Both the position numbers and the translations under genes were made by a program. The notes under the pieces were generated by a model that worked only from the letters and a program-made list of their open reading frames with translations, was not told where the DNA came from and made no database searches. A stretch of 64,000 nucleotides of DNA from Candidatus Neptunochlamydia vexilliferae (GTDB lineage Bacteria > Chlamydiota > Chlamydiia > Chlamydiales > Simkaniaceae). Location of the stretch: positions 1-64,000 of the forward strand of contig NZ_JAAEJV010000006.1 in assembly GCF_015356785.1 (NCBI RefSeq), read 5' to 3'. Below, in pieces: positions 45,001 through 53,173 of the stretch (the stretch's first letter is position 1; each line of letters begins with the position of its first letter).

Positions 45001-45771
45001 CCATCATTGGATCATATCCAAGATCTGTCTGTTGATGAGTATTTTTTTAACTGGCTAACATATGTAGAAAAAAACTTTCCAAAAGGGGAGGTGAGGCCTG
45101 CAGAGTTAAAGTGGCTTTTTAAAACAGGTCAATTTTCGAAAGACAGGGGGTACAATTTGATTAAGAAATGGTTTGATAATGGGCTCAAAACAAATGGAGA
45201 GGGGTTGACTGCGTATGATATTCAGTGTTTGGGTGATTGGAAGAGTTGTCCTTATCAGCAAAAGGCGAATTCGTTATTAAAAGCTTGGTTTGAAGTTACT
45301 GCTCCAAAAAAAGTCGATAAATTTCATGTATATGATTTTGAGAGATTATTTTCTGATGCACTTGATCAATGGGAAAAAAAGAGGGAGGTTTTATTCGATA
45401 AGTGGTTAAAAGGTGTAGTTCCTTCTCGTTTGAGTTCGATGGACATAAACGCTATTATTGCACTTGCTTTTTTCGTTGGGAGCAAAAAGCAGGAGAAATA
45501 TAAAGATATTATAATTAGGTATATTGAGGGGTGGGTCAAAAACCATGGGGGCAGTCTAAGCAGTTGTGAGTTAGGGTTTTTATGTGAATCAGTTAAGTCG
45601 TCAAAAGATGGCAAACTTAGCCAGCTCCTACAAAAAATTACACCAGTTTGCCCAAGTAGTTGGAGTAAAAAAGGTTCCTTATTAACGGGTTCTTCAAACC
45701 ATAACTCATCTTCTAGTAGTTCAAGTTCATCCTCCAATAGTAACTTCATTAATTCAAATCGGAAGAAATAA
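42073..45771 (+). CDS. Trypsin-like serine protease fused to a STAND-type NTPase and TPR repeats
   Basis: 1,232 residues. Residues 30-250 form a chymotrypsin-fold protease with a full triad: His62 (TNWHLI), Asp121 (KLDYTII) and Ser204 in GGSSGSPVF. Residues 280-520 form a P-loop NTPase: Walker A GPSGIGKS at 310-317, Walker B YLIVFDG near 377-383, and a sensor-like KVIVTTTLASKY, the pattern of STAND/NLR-like ATPases. From about 640 to 930 come TPR-like helical repeats (YEEALKVADKLLEIDGRSFD, YMECIAAYKELLRN). The end is poly-Ser/Asn. Known relatives in bacteria are predicted conflict or defence sensors in which a repeat region senses, the NTPase oligomerises and the protease cuts. Here it could defend the symbiont or act in the host. 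It overlaps the 3' end of the convergent gdhB by 23 bases. Confidence 0.88.
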   Translation: MSSTISEKKSEDPRSFNTLHRAKEVKSIVEKYAPVVFRIFEGNSGKGTGFLIGPRLLMTNWHLIKSEEQSKKRSVRIFRLEEDRKGSYTILTTPPIAFDPDTVFFTSPNPSKYGVSKGKLDYTIIALKESPQYNSYLNKVQKSAISIFDYATPKQHDTAVVLGHPGIKDSITGAQGVFGYSVDAVHKLKVFAVTYLSRTSGGSSGSPVFNLNGKLIGLHYAKSSEGSGSKMHPYAGVATLMSRIIEDLKSQDGFQKKINYFAQSQKTAPLWKAPITGKRLRLPPDFSGRRAELKRLTELLKEKNKVAITGPSGIGKSSMLAKFTSGEKSIAYEGGTDNSILAGIKNLLELCGYKSDGKHRTKACDYLKEHGNNLKGYLIVFDGVNHIEGLELIYRALPANDSRFKVIVTTTLASKYVQEAHFEEMSLSSLKLNEAKDYLLSAIPFNQRKQEAEQAISLAKGLKAIPGLLKEVVIWVKKQKSSFSEYLRLHPDYQKRPKSVLASMLVGIESIKEDHSSRNILAFLAFSADVSIPRKFAVDLFKAFDPPIQEVDTVNKIGSIADQGLITIQSNYYEIHAMNKQLILEALSKEEQQNYLKNALNAFEKSFNKKNISYFSHIQKIITHPDVLGSKESHKSLLKKMADYHFENESYEEALKVADKLLEIDGRSFDSLSSLAYSLKGLERYMECIAAYKELLRNKSCSEYFKGMAYWRLAVCHAKLKLTEEAEIWFRRGIEQMTIHRGVNLTNIYLDLRGFFKELKDNVAAHRLIHEALHFLLSKNLGDYDDYARLIGRIAKDNLKDNPQKSLDNLMRVLKLSKQQKFKDSFNIKYLSVQKLYELLGVVSRKLGNNDHAIVYYKQLLKGKQQRYSDTSVLTAFPSSYIGEALSRKGDIKQAFMYHLYAFLVRKKAQPLKFPGNLNYSAKHVQKYYKDGHLSEDSYWKKKFEAVAFKGAFTQQDEQALKEVIQSIKNKPPHNLPSLDHIQDLSVDEYFFNWLTYVEKNFPKGEVRPAELKWLFKTGQFSKDRGYNLIKKWFDNGLKTNGEGLTAYDIQCLGDWKSCPYQQKANSLLKAWFEVTAPKKVDKFHVYDFERLFSDALDQWEKKREVLFDKWLKGVVPSRLSSMDINAIIALAFFVGSKKQEKYKDIIIRYIEGWVKNHGGSLSSCELGFLCESVKSSKDGKLSQLLQKITPVCPSSWSKKGSLLTGSSNHNSSSSSSSSSSNSNFINSNRKK

Positions 45772-48700
45772 GAGGGAGAACATCTACGATCGATGGAGAC
45801 CAGGAAAGCCCTTTTTTATAGACAAGGCGAGAGGCCAAGAAACTGGCAATAATCGCCTTTTTGTGGATCTCAGGAATATTGCCCACTACCCGATCACGGT
45901 ACTTCTCGGCGATCAGCGGAGGACAGAAGTTGAGCAATGCCTGGACCAAAGGATCGTCGGGCTGGGATGAGAGAGCAACTCCTTCAAGGTAATCGAGGAG
46001 CTGGTAGGTATAGGCGTTGATTTTCTCAGAGGCCTTGTCGGAAAGGTCGGTGAGAAACTCTCCTGTATCGTCGCGTGATTTTAGGAGAAGCTGCCCCTCT
46101 TCATGGGCTTTATCCTCAATGATTTTTAAGATCTGTGGCATCAACTCGGTTTTATGTTTTAAAAACTCCTCTTCGCTCATGGTGAGCCCCGCTAAGATTT
46201 CGAGAGAGGAGCAAATCACCCCACCCTTATTGGCGGAGCTATCTTTGATAATGATCACACCCAGTTTTTCAAGCTCTATTCGGGCTTCTGGGGTGAGGTA
46301 GAGGTTCGCTCCTTCAACAATGGCGCGGGAGGTTGGCTTCCCCTTGCAGAGGAAGTCTTGATAGTTGTATTCGTTAAGCGTGCGGGGTCTTCCTCCTGCA
46401 GGGATGAAGATGTCGGTTTCGATTTGGTGGAGGTTGTGGCGGAAGAGGTGGTTCATGTCACTTCCCGACAGCCAATCTTCGCGGAGTTTGTTTCCCTCTT
46501 TGCGCCAGCAGAGGGTTTTTTGGGAGATCGCGGTTTCTTCTTTTTTCGTTTGAAGATCTAGGAGGAAGCCCCCATCGTTGAGCCGCTTGGGCGGGTAAGC
46601 CGCAAGGGGTTTTGTCTGGTGAAAGAGGTCGGTAAGGATAGAGAGATCAAGTCCTTTCGGGTCGAAGATCGTTCCGGAAACATCGGTAATGGCAAGGAGG
46701 CGAGCGGTCATCGGATATTTTGTGTAGAGGTTGAGGATCTGGTTTCCGGCAACATCCCCATCGGGACCCCCAGAGATTTTAACGGTAAAGGGATCTTTGT
46801 GGGGGTCGATCCCTAGATAGTGGAGAACCTCTTCCATATAGACGTTCACCCCAAGGGAGGTGACTCCATACTCTTTGTGGTTGATCCCTGCTGTTGGCTT
46901 ACTGGAGATGAAGGCGATCCCTGGCTTGTAGCCGCAGAGTTTGCTGTAGCCGGCGATCCACTCGATCATCACATTGTGCATATTTTCATCGGGACCGAGG
47001 TAGATGTATTCAGGTTTTCCCCAGTAGTCTTTGACATCTTTTGCTTTGAGCGTTCCATCATCCATGCAGTTGACAATGGTGAGGAGGCTATGGATAAAAG
47101 CCCGCTGCGTTTGGTAAAGGTATTCGACCTTTTGCTCTTTTTTAAACTGGCGGATGATCTCTTCGATCTCTCCCTCTTCAAGATTGGCCCCTTTCAGCTC
47201 TTTTTTGTAGATTTGCGCTTCGGTTAAAAGTTGATCATAGGGCTCTAGAAAGATAATCCCTTTGGCCCCTCCCTCGGGAATATCTTTGTTCTTCTTTTGT
47301 TGGGTATAGGAGAGGTTGTAACACTCTAGGAAAACATTGTTTCTTTCGGCGATCATCTGCTCATACCGCTGCGGGAAGACGGTTCGAAGCCCCCCTCTAG
47401 AAAGGTCTTTAAAGCGGATATGGAACCCAATAAAGTGCATTCCTCGGGTAAAGAAGATTCCATGGGGAAGTTCTGGGAATTTTTCCCGCCGGTTGAAAGG
47501 GACATAGTTAAGATAGCGGGGGTCGAGGCGGAAGCAAAGGGCACTTTTATTATTCCGATAGAAGTTATTCTTCAAGGTGTATTCGACAAAATACATCGCC
47601 TGTTTCAAGATGTTTTTGCGGCGGGTATCGTAGAGCTCATTTCCTGTATCGAGATGGTCGATGAGCATGAGCGTTTTTTCCCGCTCTTTCATGTAGGCAT
47701 CGAGGTTGCTGCTTTTCGGGTGAAACTTGAGCTCAAAAGCCTTACAGATCACTGTCGTCAGCTCCGGGTGGCGGCAAAGCCCCTCGATCACGTTGCTCAG
47801 CGTGTAGAGGTTGAGGTCGGCGTGAACGAGTGTTTGATGTACAAAGCTGGCCGCACTTCTTAAAAGGTTGCCGATGTTTCCCCTCAGTAGCCCCGGTTCG
47901 ACAAAGACTTTTTCGATGTCGTCGCCCTCTTGAAAGTACTTTAGAGTTGCCAGTTCTTGCAGAAAATCTTGAGTATCGGTTTCTTCCCATGCAGCTTTCC
48001 CCTTGATTCCATGGAGCCCTAAGGACATGATTAAGATACTATTTTTGCTATAGGGCTCGACATAGGATGCCGTGACTCGTGTGATTTTTAGATTATGGCG
48101 GAAAATCATTTTCGCGAGACGGAATAAAAAGCGGTGTTTTGGTGTGTTGCGCCATGCTAAGACGATTTGCATCGAGGGGATATCCCCCTTTTGCTTTCCA
48201 TACTTCCAATCTTCATGGTAGCGCACCTCATACTGGCAGTAGTCGCGGGTCCGCGCTCGAAAAAACATGTGAAGCGCCAGAATCAAGCGCTCTGTCGAAA
48301 GGGAGCGGATAAAAAGAGGATCCATCGCTGAGATCAGCTTTTCACATTCCTCTTGTGTCATCTCAGGTATGATTTCTTTGAGCCCCTCGAAAATTTCATG
48401 CCGCTTCTCTTTGGATAAGAGCTCCTTAACCTTCTCCGGCTTCGGTTTTTCATAAGAGGTGAAGTGGATATGAGCGATCACAAGACGTTTTTTCACCCCC
48501 GGAAAGGGGGGTGGTGCATCAGAGATAAAGGTGTGGTAGTTTTTGATGCCATAGAGGTTAAACGCTTTTAAGATCTTCATGTCGACATCGGGAGAGTCGA
48601 GCATGAGGACAAAGGCCTCACTCTTCAATTGAATTTGGCAATAGTGGTCGAGAAGGGGAAATCCCATCAGGTAATGGGCAATAAGCATATACTGGTCAGG

Positions 48701-48829
48701 CTCAATCTCTTCGAAAAAGCCATCGGGCATATGTTCTTGAAGCCAAACGTAATACTCTTCGAACTGTTTGCTTTCAAACTCGACTGCCTTTTGCTTAGAC
48801 AGCTTATCCTTTTTATCCGGTCTTTTCAT
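45749..48829 (-). CDS. NAD-specific glutamate dehydrogenase, large type
   Basis: Oxidises glutamate to 2-oxoglutarate and ammonia with NAD+, feeding host-derived amino acid into the TCA cycle. Around 1,026 residues, of the 115-kDa class. Key pieces: PEGGAKGIIFLEPYDQ with the catalytic Lys region, KISGGPDGDVAGNQIL (dinucleotide and catalytic Asp area), and VEGANLYLTPEARIELEKLG followed by SSANKGGVICSSLEIL. I chose ATG 48829 (KRPDKKDKLSKQK); the frame is open 88 codons further, but that part is a family B miniature element. The last codons overlap the end of the convergent protease-STAND gene, and its tail has been duplicated at about 41912-41960. Confidence 0.92.
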   Translation of the reverse strand: MKRPDKKDKLSKQKAVEFESKQFEEYYVWLQEHMPDGFFEEIEPDQYMLIAHYLMGFPLLDHYCQIQLKSEAFVLMLDSPDVDMKILKAFNLYGIKNYHTFISDAPPPFPGVKKRLVIAHIHFTSYEKPKPEKVKELLSKEKRHEIFEGLKEIIPEMTQEECEKLISAMDPLFIRSLSTERLILALHMFFRARTRDYCQYEVRYHEDWKYGKQKGDIPSMQIVLAWRNTPKHRFLFRLAKMIFRHNLKITRVTASYVEPYSKNSILIMSLGLHGIKGKAAWEETDTQDFLQELATLKYFQEGDDIEKVFVEPGLLRGNIGNLLRSAASFVHQTLVHADLNLYTLSNVIEGLCRHPELTTVICKAFELKFHPKSSNLDAYMKEREKTLMLIDHLDTGNELYDTRRKNILKQAMYFVEYTLKNNFYRNNKSALCFRLDPRYLNYVPFNRREKFPELPHGIFFTRGMHFIGFHIRFKDLSRGGLRTVFPQRYEQMIAERNNVFLECYNLSYTQQKKNKDIPEGGAKGIIFLEPYDQLLTEAQIYKKELKGANLEEGEIEEIIRQFKKEQKVEYLYQTQRAFIHSLLTIVNCMDDGTLKAKDVKDYWGKPEYIYLGPDENMHNVMIEWIAGYSKLCGYKPGIAFISSKPTAGINHKEYGVTSLGVNVYMEEVLHYLGIDPHKDPFTVKISGGPDGDVAGNQILNLYTKYPMTARLLAITDVSGTIFDPKGLDLSILTDLFHQTKPLAAYPPKRLNDGGFLLDLQTKKEETAISQKTLCWRKEGNKLREDWLSGSDMNHLFRHNLHQIETDIFIPAGGRPRTLNEYNYQDFLCKGKPTSRAIVEGANLYLTPEARIELEKLGVIIIKDSSANKGGVICSSLEILAGLTMSEEEFLKHKTELMPQILKIIEDKAHEEGQLLLKSRDDTGEFLTDLSDKASEKINAYTYQLLDYLEGVALSSQPDDPLVQALLNFCPPLIAEKYRDRVVGNIPEIHKKAIIASFLASRLVYKKGLSWSPSIVDVLPLISSDLN

Positions 48830-48923
48830 CTTAACTGCTTGATAATAAAATGCAAATGGGAAACACACTTCCCCCTCACCCCTACCATACAAGCTTGCTG
48901 ATTTTTTGGAACTATTGAATGTA

Positions 48924-49084
48924 TACCCAAACAAAATCAAGAATTGGTTTTTGCTCGAGCCAGCATCCCCATCTTTAACCCCCCTCTGCATCGCCCCTAT
49001 CTTCCCCATAGGGGACTGCCTCGAAGGAGCTAAACCTGAGGCGCCGGCTTTGGCAAACTCCCAATTTTTGAAATTATTTGGGTA
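48924..49084. mobile_element. Miniature element, family B (161 bp)
   Basis: Imperfect terminal inverted repeats TACCCAAACAAAATCAAGAA and its counterpart ending TTATTTGGGTA, flanked by TA at 48922-48923 and 49085-49086. The interior has no gene; it opens a spurious extension of gdhB. Same family as 20425-20503. Confidence 0.75.
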
Positions 49085-49177
49085 TATACCCATTCGGAAT
49101 GGATATAGTTTGCAGGTAATAGGATGTATAGTTTAAAGTTTTAGGGTAAGGGCAATTGTTATGGGAGTTTTGGAAAA

Positions 49178-49444
49178 ATGCAGTCGAAGATCAAGTTAGC
49201 GGAGTGGGATGGTCTTTCCTACTATATGGCTGAAGAAAATGGAGCTGCTGACCATACTATTCTTGTAGAAGATGGTCTGGGGGGTGCAGCATGTTTTAAT
49301 CTCGAAACAGGACATAGATTCTCTGGTACTTTGGCAACGGAAAAACTAGTAAAGGCTGGGAAAATTATCCAAGAGTTTCGGGAAGACTTTATCGATTACT
49401 GGGAAGAATTTAGGTCTGAAGCCTTTGATAAGAGGGCAGGATAA
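49178..49444 (+). CDS. DUF4160-like small protein
   Basis: 88 residues. HTILVEDGLGGAACFNLETG, SGTL and a helix ending in IDYWEEF follow the plan of the next gene (VLVKYGEYKGNFAIETGEQL, NGRL, ELLKFWHNL), so the two look like paralogues of the DUF4160 family. GGAG lies 10 bases before ATG 49178. DUF4160 proteins often pair with DUF2442 proteins in toxin-antitoxin-like cassettes of unproven function. Confidence 0.6.
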   Translation: MQSKIKLAEWDGLSYYMAEENGAADHTILVEDGLGGAACFNLETGHRFSGTLATEKLVKAGKIIQEFREDFIDYWEEFRSEAFDKRAG

Positions 49445-49447
49445 CTC

Positions 49448-49717
49448 ATGCCTAAGGCAGGTGAAATTTGTGGAATTGTATTCTTTATATTTAGGGAAAT
49501 AGGGGCTCCCCACCACTTGCCGCATGTTTTAGTAAAATATGGTGAATATAAAGGGAATTTCGCGATTGAAACTGGAGAGCAGTTGAATGGGCGCTTATTT
49601 CCAGCGAGACAATCAAAAACCATTCAAAAGGTGCTTGTTCTCCATAAAGAGGAATTGTTAAAGTTCTGGCATAATCTCCAGCAAGACACTCCTGAGTCGA
49701 CTGCACCAATTTTTTAG
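49448..49717 (+). CDS. DUF4160 family protein
   Basis: 89 residues with the family plan: GIVFFIFREIGAPHHLPHVL, VKYGEYKGNFAIETGE, a short linker, then a helix LVLHKEELLKFWHNL. The usual PPHFHVRYGEY motif appears as HHLPHVLVKYGEY. Three bases after the preceding stop, followed closely by DUF2442. No function known. Confidence 0.8.
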   Translation: MPKAGEICGIVFFIFREIGAPHHLPHVLVKYGEYKGNFAIETGEQLNGRLFPARQSKTIQKVLVLHKEELLKFWHNLQQDTPESTAPIF

Positions 49718-49740
49718 TTATAATCAGTTGAAAATTAAGA

Positions 49741-50028
49741 ATGTTATGCTTTATGGATAGGTTTATGGAAGATCCAGATAAGTTTAATATTAAATCGTTT
49801 AAACTTCTTGGCGGATTTGTTATTGAAATCCGATACCAAGATGGAAAAGTCCAGACGATAGATTTTGGACAGATCAGACATGAAGGTTGGTGGAAGGAAT
49901 TAGAAGACCCAGAATACTTTAAAAAGGTCAAAATCAATGAAATTGAGAACTTAGAGTGGCCTCATGGTCAGGACTTCAAGCCTGAGCACCTGTATTACTG
50001 GGAAAAATATCGTCAAGACTACATGTAG
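49741..50028 (+). CDS. DUF2442 family protein, copy 1
   Basis: 95 residues. The core IEIRYQDGKVQTIDFGQI, a WWKELEDPEYFKKVKI middle and IENLEWPHGQDFKPEHLYYW end is the DUF2442 pattern (a beta-rich domain ending WPNG-DL-P--LY). The gene and the bases just after its stop recur at 53539-53823. Together with DUF4160 it forms a common two-gene module. Confidence 0.85.
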   Translation: MLCFMDRFMEDPDKFNIKSFKLLGGFVIEIRYQDGKVQTIDFGQIRHEGWWKELEDPEYFKKVKINEIENLEWPHGQDFKPEHLYYWEKYRQDYM

Positions 50029-50100
50029 TCTATCTATTTTTGGTTGCCAAAAATCTCTTAAAAGGAGGAAAATTGATCCTTGCATACAATGGAGGTTGGC

Positions 50101-52176
50101 ATGAATAAATTGATTACAAAGCTCTTACCTGTGGTTCTTTTTCCTAGCATTCTGTTAGCGGGGATTTTTGACTGGTTTTTTTCAGATGAGCAAATGGTTA
50201 CCCAATTTGAGTGTCCCCATAGGTGTGGTGAATGGGGCTCTGAAGGGATGCAGAAAGTTGAATGGCAAGCGGTTCTTGCCCTTTGGGAGTTGGACCGCTT
50301 GAGCTATGCCTGCCAAAACATTCCGTTTTCTTATGCTCTACCGATCAGTTTGGATGATCCTTGGTATCGGGCTCTGTGTGATGGATGGATTAGACTGTCT
50401 GGAGGAAGCTTTACAACCTACTTTGGTGGAGATGATGAGGGGCCGGTCATGTATTGGGGCATCAAACATGGTGAAAACGAAAAGGGGAATTATGAAGGGG
50501 CAACCTTTTGGGTGGAGTATTATCCTTTTTCGACTGAAAAGAATGAATACGACTACGAAGATTTCGAAGTCCGATCCTTAAAAACCATCAAAAGGTTGAA
50601 TACTTGTATTTTTTCAAGTTTGATTGATAACTGGAGGTTTTACTGGAATGAGAACCATGGAGTAGAACTTGATTCGTTAGATGGGGATATAAAAAAGTTA
50701 AAAAAGCAAATCAGTATAAAAGAAGATCCCCCTCTTACAAGTGAGCGGGGGAGGCAGGCTTTAGTAAACCTCAAAACAGGCCTTCAAAAAAAAGAATCGA
50801 AGTTCAATATGGTTGTTATGGAAGGTCAAAGAATTGACACCTTATTTGAACGTCATATGCCCCTAGTCGCAGCTAGACTCGATGCGATGATGGAAGCCTA
50901 TTCTGACATCCAAGATCAATGCATTACTCAGCATAATGCTCCAATGGCTTATCTCAACCGGGCGCGATGCTTCTTCGACCAGGGCGATAATATGAGTTGT
51001 ATCGCAGACATTAAGAAACTGCTTGAAATAACTCCTCCCGAACTTTTAAATGAAAAAATCGTTTTAGAAGCCCAACTTAGACAAGGGCGAGCGGAGTGTG
51101 AGTTAGATCTTTTTGATGATGCTATTGCAACACTTTCGACCTGCATTGCCAATCATCCCCGTCATAAAGAAGCCCATATCGAGCGTGCAATTGCTTACTT
51201 TGAAAAGGGAGACTTTCATGCGGCGCTTCAAGACTATGCCGAAGCAAGAATAGACCTTAGCTACATACCTGATGATTTTAAAGGTGACTTAGAGTTTTTT
51301 GGAGGGGTGGTTAAAGGGATTACCTTAGGAGCAACTGAAGCCCTTGTTGACTTTGGTCCTGCCCTACTTTCCAGCGCGCAAGGACTGAGTCATGGTCTTT
51401 GGGCATTTACAACAAACCCAAAAGAGGCCTCAACTGCGATGCTTTATGCATGCAAAAATGCCTTAGAGTTCATACAGACAAGTGGATGCTATGGTACGCT
51501 AAAAATTCTCTTCCCCGAAATGGGAGAGCTATTGGACAAAGGAAAGCTTCTTTCCTACACCCGTCAAGGAGAGCTCATTGGCCAGCTAATTGGACGTTAT
51601 GGAGTAGACTTCCTCCTTTTTGCAGGGGCAGGTAAGGCGCTAAAAGCCTACCGAGGTCTAAGAAGAGCCAATGCGACCCTTTCGCTAGAAAAGATGACCC
51701 TCGCCATGCAAAAAGGGGGAGCTGTTACAACCCATTATGAAATGTGGTGGAAAAAAGCAGCTCCTATGCTCGAAGAGCTTAAAGCAACAAAGCCGGCGAA
51801 CCTTGGAAGAAAGCTAAATAATCAGGTCTTTAAAGGGCAGGCTCTGTCAGAAACACAAGTGAGAAAGGTCCTTCATCACTTAGGTTATCGAACGCCTCCT
51901 CGACCGAAAAAAATCCCTCGAGATGTCGTTGCAAAGTTTTCGAAAAAGGGTGGAGGAATCCGGTATGTTAAACCTGGGACCACAGAAAACCAAGCAATTT
52001 ATATCCGTGTTATGCCAGGAAATCCCAAGAGTCCTAACCTTGTCCAAAGAAAACCCTATGTTATTCAGAGGTATGGTAAAAAGGCTCTCTCTAGAGATGG
52101 ACGTCTAGTAGAGATGGAATCGAATAAAAAGATTATTCATATTCCTTTAGAGGAATATGAATTTAAAGGGTGGTAG
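50101..52176 (+). CDS. Secreted polymorphic-toxin-like protein with TPR repeats and a C-terminal toxin domain
   Basis: 691 residues from ATG 50101, which has GGAGG five bases upstream; a longer frame to 50080 lacks this. Signal helix LITKLLPVVLFPSILLAGIF. Residues 280-400 hold TPR-like repeats (APMAYLNRARCFFDQGDN, KEAHIERAIAYFEKGDFHAA). A hydrophobic pre-toxin stretch (FFGGVVKGITLGATEALVDF) follows, then from about 600 a basic domain: GGGIRYVKPGT, IRVMPGNPKSPNL, RKPYVIQRYGKKALSRDG and a final IHIPLEEYEF. That ending is typical of C-terminal toxin domains of Rhs/WapA-type polymorphic toxins, probably RNases; the exact fold is uncertain. The next gene overlaps its stop, as immunity genes do. 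Confidence 0.78.
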   Translation: MNKLITKLLPVVLFPSILLAGIFDWFFSDEQMVTQFECPHRCGEWGSEGMQKVEWQAVLALWELDRLSYACQNIPFSYALPISLDDPWYRALCDGWIRLSGGSFTTYFGGDDEGPVMYWGIKHGENEKGNYEGATFWVEYYPFSTEKNEYDYEDFEVRSLKTIKRLNTCIFSSLIDNWRFYWNENHGVELDSLDGDIKKLKKQISIKEDPPLTSERGRQALVNLKTGLQKKESKFNMVVMEGQRIDTLFERHMPLVAARLDAMMEAYSDIQDQCITQHNAPMAYLNRARCFFDQGDNMSCIADIKKLLEITPPELLNEKIVLEAQLRQGRAECELDLFDDAIATLSTCIANHPRHKEAHIERAIAYFEKGDFHAALQDYAEARIDLSYIPDDFKGDLEFFGGVVKGITLGATEALVDFGPALLSSAQGLSHGLWAFTTNPKEASTAMLYACKNALEFIQTSGCYGTLKILFPEMGELLDKGKLLSYTRQGELIGQLIGRYGVDFLLFAGAGKALKAYRGLRRANATLSLEKMTLAMQKGGAVTTHYEMWWKKAAPMLEELKATKPANLGRKLNNQVFKGQALSETQVRKVLHHLGYRTPPRPKKIPRDVVAKFSKKGGGIRYVKPGTTENQAIYIRVMPGNPKSPNLVQRKPYVIQRYGKKALSRDGRLVEMESNKKIIHIPLEEYEFKGW

Positions 52177-53162
52177 TTTTGGAGAACAAAAAATATAAAA
52201 TAGGAGATTTTTCATCTTTAATTGGTACTATTAGAATCATCTCTGATAAGGATTACCAAGAGCGGATTTGGGTTAGACGTGAAGACCCAACAAGTTGTGA
52301 TACATATGAAGCAACTACTATGGAGCTCTATGAGGTAGGTGATCCAATTGTAGAGGATCCTAGCGATGTCATCATGACCAAAGAGCAATATAGGATGCTT
52401 AAAAATCTTTGCCAGATGGTAGATGAGTATGACTCTTTATTAGATCAACCTGAAGATGATGAAGGAATCGTCAATGACCCAAGGTGGCATAAGATCATAG
52501 AGTATGCAAAGCCCCTTTTTGACAATCTAGTAAGAGCAGCTTACTGTCCCTCTGAAATTCCAAAGGATGCTCTATTTGTCCTTCCCCCTTTTTGTACAGG
52601 TCTCCGCTATCTGAACCCTCTCAATTCGCTAGAAGAAATGCGGATATTTGAGGGAAATCCTAATAGTCCAGCTAAAAGTAGACAAGAGCGTTATGTTCTC
52701 CATCTTGTCAATGGACAAGCTGTAGGTTTCAATGGAAATACCACCACTATTACCGATGTGATGTGCCGCCAACCTCTTGAGGACTTTTCTTTGAGCCACT
52801 GGATGACAAAAAAAAGCGATTTAGAAGTATTTAAAGCTTCCTTACTGAATATCTGCTGGCTATTTTCAGACAGTGCAACGCAGCGCAAGGTATGGTTGGA
52901 GTTTGGAGTTTCTGACTTTATAGAGTCTATGGTTATTTTTGGTGAGCAGGTCGATAAACTAGAGGAATTTTCTGTAGAAGCAGGGCCGTTTTATAAAAGC
53001 TTAGGAGAGCTTTCTAAAAGGATGAAAAGTTACTACGAGGGGCGTTCTGTTCAAATCTATACATGGACAACCCCAGAAAATCATGAAGAGATTTTAAAAG
53101 ATCCTAAATGGCACGAGATCCAGAAATATGCCAAGAAGGTTTATGATGAATTGCAGAAATAA
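52170..53162 (+). CDS. Putative immunity protein, composite, 330 residues
   Basis: The GTG start overlaps the toxin stop by seven bases; TTG 52179 is an alternative. Residues 1-115 (SDKDYQERIWVRREDP, CDTYEATTMELY, DPSDVIMTKEQYRMLKN, VNDPRWHKIIEYAK) match the next gene and look like an immunity domain. Residues about 125-185 (GLRYLNPLNSLEEMRIFEGN, PNSP, RYVLHLVNGQAVGFNGN) resemble the toxin's own C-terminal motif, without the HIPLEE end. A third part ends in KDPKWHEIQKYAKKVYDELQ, the same tail as the next protein. It thus looks built by recombination among immunity and toxin pieces. No signal peptide. Confidence 0.7.
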   Translation: MVVLENKKYKIGDFSSLIGTIRIISDKDYQERIWVRREDPTSCDTYEATTMELYEVGDPIVEDPSDVIMTKEQYRMLKNLCQMVDEYDSLLDQPEDDEGIVNDPRWHKIIEYAKPLFDNLVRAAYCPSEIPKDALFVLPPFCTGLRYLNPLNSLEEMRIFEGNPNSPAKSRQERYVLHLVNGQAVGFNGNTTTITDVMCRQPLEDFSLSHWMTKKSDLEVFKASLLNICWLFSDSATQRKVWLEFGVSDFIESMVIFGEQVDKLEEFSVEAGPFYKSLGELSKRMKSYYEGRSVQIYTWTTPENHEEILKDPKWHEIQKYAKKVYDELQK

Positions 53163-53173
53163 TTGTTTTTAGC

